Below, one piece after another: positions 35,701 to 43,200 of a stretch of DNA of 64,000 nt. Source of the stretch: Streblospio benedicti (lineage: Eukaryota; Annelida; Polychaeta; Spionida; Spionidae); the NCBI GenBank assembly GCA_019095985.1, contig CM032665.1, positions 43,260,744 through 43,324,743 on the forward strand, in the 5' to 3' direction. A program made the translations under genes and the position numbers. Each line of letters begins with the position of its first letter. The first letter of the stretch is position 1. The notes below the pieces were generated by a model. That model was not told the DNA's origin. It searched no databases and saw only the letters and a list, made by a program, of their open reading frames with translations.

Positions 35701-38700
35701 TGAGACCACGTACCACTGGTCCCACACGTGGTCCCTAATAGAGAGGTTCTACTGTAATCTATTGTAGACACCATGAGGGTGAGACCGGGTGTTACCTGCG
35801 CACTGGACGACTTTCCGGTGGTGGGCGCAGCAGGAGTTCTCCTCCGGGGCGAAGTCGCTGGACCCGTAGTGCACACGAACACAGGCTCTGTGGTGGCGGG
35901 CATTGGTAAACCACGGCTGGTGGGGAGATTTGGGGGATAGCATAGTGAATGAAACACAGGCTATTCATTATTGCAGCTATATGTAAGAAGTATTTTATGA
36001 AAGTAAAGGATTGATTAAGCTACATCAATACGTGTATGAGAGATTGACTGCAAGTGTTCACTTTCAAACAGAAATATGCAAATGAGCTTTTTTGACTGGT
36101 TGCATCAGCCACTGTATTTTGACTGTGGCAATGGTAGAATGAACCTTCAGTAGTCTGGTGATTGGGAAGAAGCTCATCACCAAGACTACATGACCAAATG
36201 AAGGAGGCAGCCTTACCCATGCAGTCTGAGAGGTTCCCACACAGGTGTTGACACAGAAATATACAAATGAGCTTTTTGGTTGGTTGCATGCATCATCGAC
36301 TGTTTGTATTTCGACTGTAGCAATGGTAGAATGAACCCTCAGTAGTCTGGTGGTTGGGAGGGAGAGGGGGTTGGGGGGGGGGAGCTCCTCACAAGACTTA
36401 CCCGTGCAGTCTGAGAGGTTCCCACACAGGTGCTGACACTCGACCTCAGACAGCAGCGTGGGCTGCCGCTCGCCGCCATATTGTGACGTGTGTGGTGACG
36501 TCACGAACGCAGTAAGGTTCTTCTGGCAGACTGGACAGGGGAAAGTAACATCACAGTAGGTGAGGAGTGTCTTCTGGGGTTATGTATTTCATTTTGTTAT
36601 TTGAGAAAATGATATGATGAATATGTGTATATTGTAGACTACATAATACATATTGTAAGACGATTACGTCGTCTGATCGTCGTCTGACCCTGCATAACTT
36701 GGAAGAAGACTTTAAACCAGCACATTCATAGGCAGATCCAGGTTTTTGGAAAAGGGGGAGGCGCACTTAAGGGATTTCATTAAAAAAAACTACGAAAATG
36801 AAGGATCTGCCTATGACATTTACTTAACATAATTTGATTGAATGTTGCATCAATGAAATATCTGTAATATAGACTACAAGAAAGGACAAACAAATTGCCA
36901 GACTAGAATGAAAATAGGTAAATGAAAGTCCTAATGCAGTGTAAGTGACATTAATTCAACTACTAACAAATGTTCTGATGACTTACCCGGCTTGTGTGCC
37001 GTTTCTATATTGATGTCATGCGTCACTTCCTTGCTGCCTGGCCATTTCACAGTACTCATCTCAGATACTGAAGTCTGCGCTGTAGTAGCAGTGGTTGTCA
37101 TGGTGGGATTAGCAGGAGTGGTGCGGGGCAGCACAGTATAGACATGGTTCACGTCTGGATTGTGCGGTAGAACAGGCGGTTGATTAGTAACCGTAGGGTA
37201 CGGATACTGCACGGGCACTACAGTCACTGCAGGATAGTTGTTTAAACTGAAGTCTTCAGTACTTGTTGGCTGGTATACTATATCCAGGTCGTCATTGTCT
37301 TCGGTGCTTGTCGCAGGTGTTTGTGGTGTTGGTTTTGCAAGAGTAGTGTCTCCAGTATCACCATGGGGATGAATGTCATGCACTTGAGGGCGGTAGACTT
37401 TAGGATTCGGCCTGACCTCACTATAGTCTTGTGGAGAAACATACATGGCATAGAGGTCATCTTTAGGTATAGTGTTGTCAATGTCCGCTTTCTCTTTATG
37501 CTTTGCTTGAACCTCCTCTGGATGAATGTATGTTCCGAACAAGTGCTCTTGGCCATCTGGGATTATATCCTTGCTGGCGTGCGATGCATTATGAATGTGT
37601 GCTGGGTCAAGGTGTTCGTATGGATTCGAACCCGGTACCTCGGGTAAAGGCTCTCGTGTCTCTGACACTGCTCTCGTGGGTGACTCCTCTTGAGGTTCTG
37701 GTTCTGGTTCTCCCTGGGGTGCTAAGTTGCCAACAGGTGTGCTAGTGACGACTACAGTAGACTGTGTAGTAATCGACGCTTCCAGATACTGTTCTCCAGT
37801 ACCAGGTTTTACGGGCAGTGGTCCTGCATTCACACCATAGTGTTGAACTGGAGGTAATTCTGGAGCATCAGTCTCTTTTGGAATGAGAGTTGTTGTTGTG
37901 TGCTCTTGTTCAATTGCTACTCGAGGGCGTGTCGGATCGATGACCCCTGTCTTAGGTTGTATCCCATCCAATCCTATAGAATCCCGATCCTGGGCCACTG
38001 TTGATGTTGTAGGCAGTGTTACTGGATCGATTGAAGCGTCTGTTTCAGTGTACTTATGATTCGCATAATCACCTCTTGGATAAGCATAGTTTTCATTATA
38101 ACTGTACGCATAATACTCTTCTTCCCGCGTTGGCATCAACTCCTCTTTTGGAATATCTTCTATTGTACCATGGGATCCAACTGTATGTTTCTTCAGCTCC
38201 GTCTCAGGGGGCAAGGACGGCCCAGAGGAGATGGAAGGCTCAGAGGGCATAGAAGGCTCAGGTGGCAAGGACGGCTCAGAGGGCATGGAAATCTCAGAGG
38301 GGATGGAAGTTTCAGAGGGCATAGTCCTGTCCACTGCGGTCACGTCTGGAGAAGCAGTTTCCAAATCGGTGGAAGCCTCACGAGGCGTGAGAAATTGGCT
38401 GAACTTTGACAGGAAGTCTTCAACTGCAGCCGCCTGGTCTGAGTTTGCTGGGTTTGTCACTGGACTTTGTTCATCTGTCGCTTCACCCATATCTGCGTTT
38501 ACATTGTGACGCTCAGCATTACCATGGGGATCTTTGGGGCCATCAGTTGGGTATTGATTCGTGTTAGGGTTGGCAACTGGAGATATTGATTCAGCATTTA
38601 CATCACTACCAATATTAGGAGGTGTAACCATATCCATTATTTTACTGGGATTTGAGTGCTGGGTAGTTGTTGTGGACGTGGAGGTTGGTTGTGCTATTCC

Positions 38701-40199
38701 CAGACCCGCCAATGCGTCACGTAATTGCTGTTCATAGGGATTTTCGGGTTCTTTAGCATCCCTGTTAGCATCGTTGACTTCAGTCTCTGCAGTGATAGAT
38801 GGATCAGGGTTCTCACGAACATCACTTGCCTGCACGGATGTGGAGACAGGAATAGGGCTGCTCTCCTCGTGTTCAGGCCAATCCTTGTTCGCATTGGTAT
38901 CAAGGTTACTAGCATCATGCTGGTCACGTGTTTCTTCTTCATTCTGACCTGCATTGTGAGACATAAATGTATCTGCAGTATCCATGTTATCATGAGCAAC
39001 ATCTTCCTTTGTGTCATTTGCTATCAACGATAAAATGCCCAAGTCAGCCATCGCTTTCCTAATGATATCGTCATTGTTGGTAGTGTCCTTTCTAACCTCA
39101 TCGCCTGTGTTCTTAGCTTCAATGATCTGATCATCAGGCATGATATCCATTTCTTGGAGAAGATCGCTTACTCTATCAGGTTCAATGGCTTTTTGTACTG
39201 ACTCGCTAGTGCCAGGTTCTTCTGCATCATCATGACTATGAGGATCTAATTCGTTAGCTTCATTATCTATCTGGTGGTTGTCCACATAGTGCTGGTTGCT
39301 CCCCACTGCCATTGCAGGGTTGTAATCGTCCGCATAATAGTCATAATAGTACTCATCGCCATGCTCAAGAGTTGTACTAGTTGTGCTATCTGTGTAGTCC
39401 GTAAGGTGCTGAACTGGTGAATTGTCTGTATCCTTCTCCTGGTTTGATGCCTGGTTATGTGGCAGCTTATCGGACATCGTCGGATAAGGATATGGAGGAA
39501 TCGCTTGAGCCGTTGTACTCTCATCGATTGCAGTAGGGATTGTGTCGTCTTCGGGATCAATTTAGGACTGGGCAAAATTCTTAATTTGGTATTGAAGTTC
39601 TGGACGGACGGCCTCCCAAGCCTCTGCATCAAGTCTTTTTGGTAGCTGTTGTCAAGTGCGCGATAGCGATCGTCTGTTTCTTGGGAAGGGTCATTAACGG
39701 GAGGCTCAATCCCCGGAGGATGGTCACCGGTCAATAGGTTCATGTGATGTGCAATGCTTAGAAGCTGGTCTGACAGTGATGACTTTGCATCAGATGAAAT
39801 AGATCCAGGATCAGCGGTTAAAACATCCTGATTGTCATCATTTGACATTCTGTGGGAATCAGGCATGTCCAAGTAAGTTCTTTGTTCAGCTGCTTCGAGG
39901 ATAGCAGGACTAGACTTCCCATATTCGTGAGCAAACTTGTACTGGTCTTGTGGTGATGAAGAATCTACATGGTTAGACGCTGCGTGTGTGATATCGCTTG
40001 GGCTCTGTGATTGATCGTCAGAAGCGGTGATTATGGTGGGAGCTTTCGTTGTTGGTGGTTTCCGCATCATGTGTTTACTGAGTTCTAACAGATCTGTGTT
40101 GTGGATTCTGAACCCTGGTATCTTTGGGTGGTCTTCTGGCACGGAGTCATGTTGTTGGTAAGTATGTTCCTGCTGCTGCTGTTGATGTTGATGTTGTTG

Positions 40200-40273
<74 letters not shown>

Positions 40274-43200
40274 CAAGCTGCTGCTGCTGCTGAGTTTCTG
40301 ATCCATCATACTGTGGGTAGTCCGTGTATATCGATCCATGAGCCGAATGATCCAAGGGTTGAGCAGTGGGAAAATCGCCTCCATTTTCTGTACTAACCGG
40401 CTTAGCGTAGTCGACTTTATCCAGAATGGGGACCTCCTTGATCTCATTGCTCACTGGCTTGGCATAGTCATTCCTGTCCAAGATGTCCACCTCTTTGAAT
40501 CTATCGCTCTTGCTCATGTCTTCACCCACTATACTATTGGCACTACTCTGGGTTGGACTTCCAATCATGTTCTCATCATTTGCGCCTTGCTTTGGAGATA
40601 GACTTACTTTCTTATCTGCGACACCGTTGTAGTAGGAATATGCTTGATTATCGTACTTATTATCATAGTAATTGTAATAGTACTCGTATGGATAGTAGTA
40701 GCTGGAGCTGTTTGTGTCTGACAATGCAGGCTGTATATAGTCAGGACCAGTTTGTGTGACTTCTGCAGGACCAGGGACTGTATCCTGATTCAATCTATCT
40801 TCTCGGGCTATTACATTCAATTCTTGTTCACCCTCTTTGTTAGCATCTGCTGTAGTTGATGTCTCATTCATGCTGCTCTCTGTAAACGGTGATGCAAAAG
40901 CCGTGGTAGGAACCGTAACCTTGTCTTTACTCAGCACTCTAGCTGCTGCCTCTGACTGCAGAATCCTGTTGAACAACTCCGCCGTGTTTCTGCCACTAGG
41001 GGGCGCGGGCGACGTCACCATCTCATACACAGTTTGCAGCTCCACATCCACGTCCCCGGAGAAGTCACCCTCCTCACCATCCACGCCAACAACGTCCCTC
41101 TTAGTGGTGCTAGAATCCACACTGCTCAGCAGGGTTCTCCCCAGGTTACGTTCACCCATGTCCATAGTAGCACCATTGTAGCCCGGGGAGTCTACGGCTG
41201 TCCTGCCCACGCCCCTGGCCTCCTGCACCTCTGGAGCTGCTGCTGTCAGCTCCTGGGTGGTGGGGAACAGCTGTCCTGACAGCAGCTTCCTGTACAGATT
41301 CTCGGCCACTTCTTTACTCTTCTCCTGGACGGCGGCAAGGTCCTCCGTACTCCGGGCTGAGGTTAGAATGGATTAGACGTTTGGTTAGATTAGGGACCAT
41401 TCAGTATTTATGACAGTGTGGGGTAGGATGATTTTAGGACGGGCCATGAACATTTGTCACAATGTTTGGAGGGGGGGGGGCTATCAATTTTTTCACATAC
41501 TTTTGAGGAGGGGGCTATCAATTTATTCACATAACATTTACCCCTATTTCTTAGAGATTCGGTACTAAAATTTACTGTTTTTGATATTATGGATATCCAT
41601 CAAATAGGATTTTTGTTAACCGACAATGAATGCATTAAATGTTGGTGGTCGGGGGCCTGGGGGTCGGGGGTCATCAATATTTGTCACATGAAATTGAGGG
41701 GGGGGGGTTACCAATTTTTTCCTAGAGGTTTGCGGGGGGGGGGGCTATTAATTATTTCACAGCAATTTTGGAAAATCCTCCTACCCCACCCTGTCACAAA
41801 TACTGAATGGTCCCTTAGTTTGATTAGATTTTAACTGTTATGTTACTAGATATTTTATGTCGCATATGGAAATCAATATGAAAGAATATTGTATTTTCAA
41901 GTATACATATCACAACTGCTTTGTTCATTTAGTGGCATAATTTCATAAGCATAAAATGAATTTGAAGTACACTTGACAAGCAAATTATAAAAGCTTGACA
42001 CTCTCGTCCTAATCACAACTGGATATACATGTATATTAGCATATGAATTTAAAACAATTACCATTATGTCATGAAACTCCAACAAATATATTATGCTACA
42101 ACTTCTTGGTATATTTAACAAGTATCTGCAAATGCCATTAGCAACAACTCTAAAATACCATAACAGTTGAAACTAAAATTTCCACCATAAAAATGACCAA
42201 TAAAAATTGAAACAGAAAATTTGAATTTTCCACACTTCTAATGTAAAGAGAAACAAACATTAAAAATGACAAACACAATCGCAAAACGTTTTAAACACAA
42301 AATTTCCATATTAATGATGAAAAAAATATAAATTGTGACAAAAGATTGGAATGCCACTTAACTCTGAGTATCAGATGTCAAATTGACCTCTGAAATGCTT
42401 CACCTGAGATTGGATTATCATAATTTATCAATTTATGTAACTTAATTCTTAATTTAACCTTTATATCATTACATTTTATACGTAGACTATTCAAACCAGC
42501 ATGATATATGCATGTACTTCTTTTTTGTGTTATAAGCATGGAAACATTGCCAACTAACAGTCTGCAAATCTTTAAAATGCTTGGATTGATCACTTGACCT
42601 AATTCACATCCTCAATTAAAAGGTCTGCGATTGGTTCACATTTTTAATGAGCAATAGTTATGCTTCACATGTCATATTTTGACATCTGATACTCAGCGTG
42701 GGACTGTCGAGTACCTGTCGGGGTTGTTGGTTGTGTGAGCGGCAGGGTGACGGGCGGGGCGGTGCTGGAGGGGGCCGGCGCTGGGATCGCCGGACTCTCG
42801 ATCCGCGGCCGCAGGCGCTGGTGCAGGAAGTCCAGCAGGAACTGGTTGGGGATGGCGCTGGATGCTGCAACACGTGGGTAATGATGGTAGATCCAAGTAT
42901 TCGGAAAGGGGGCGGGGGTGGGGCACTTAAGGGATTTTATTGGATTTCGATTTTGATGATCGATGGCGATAGATGGTGGACATGACAAAAACCGTACAAA
43001 AATGAAGTATTTTGGTGGGAACAGGGGGGGGGGCGCTTCCTGGATCTGCCTATGGGTAAGGAATCTGGATCTGTTGGAATGTTTCAAACTTACTCTGCAT
43101 CATATTTCTCACTGTCAGATCCAGGTTTTTGGGAAACGGGGGGATGGGGTGCGAGGAATCTGGATCAAACTTGCTCTGTATCACATCTCTCACTGGCAGA

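Larger units (their letters stand above)
30237..35795. other. intron 5 of the PAN gene (5.6 kb)
   Basis: Filled largely by duplicated segments (30630-33125 and 31120-34860) and M1 MITEs. A G-rich stretch at 33470-33720 repeats GTGCTGTCAGGAC-like words. A 10-bp triple repeat (CAAATGCGGA) lies near 34180. No exon recognised. Confidence 0.55.

Noticed and set aside
36219-36254. Second copy of exon 4's end as an extra PAN exon
   Set aside because: No AG acceptor with pyrimidine tract precedes it, and phase 1-to-1 junctions already work without it.
36931-39477. Separate 848-residue gene starting at MSDKLPHNQ
   Set aside because: It is the second part of PAN exon 3: composition is continuous, splice phases fit one gene, and the frame change is explained by one missing base.
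39555-39570. Programmed -1 ribosomal frameshift in PAN exon 3
   Set aside because: The site (CCTAAATTGAT) is not an X-XXY-YYZ slippery sequence and no strong downstream stem is evident. The exon length itself fails the splice-phase test, which points to a missing base.
40101-40396. Plus-strand poly-Leu and poly-Ala frames across the CAG repeat
   Set aside because: Shadows of the coding poly-Gln run on the minus strand.
42665-43087. 140-codon minus frame extending exon 2 leftwards and into a MITE
   Set aside because: Only 42715-42864 is exon; the rest runs through an M2 MITE and intron.
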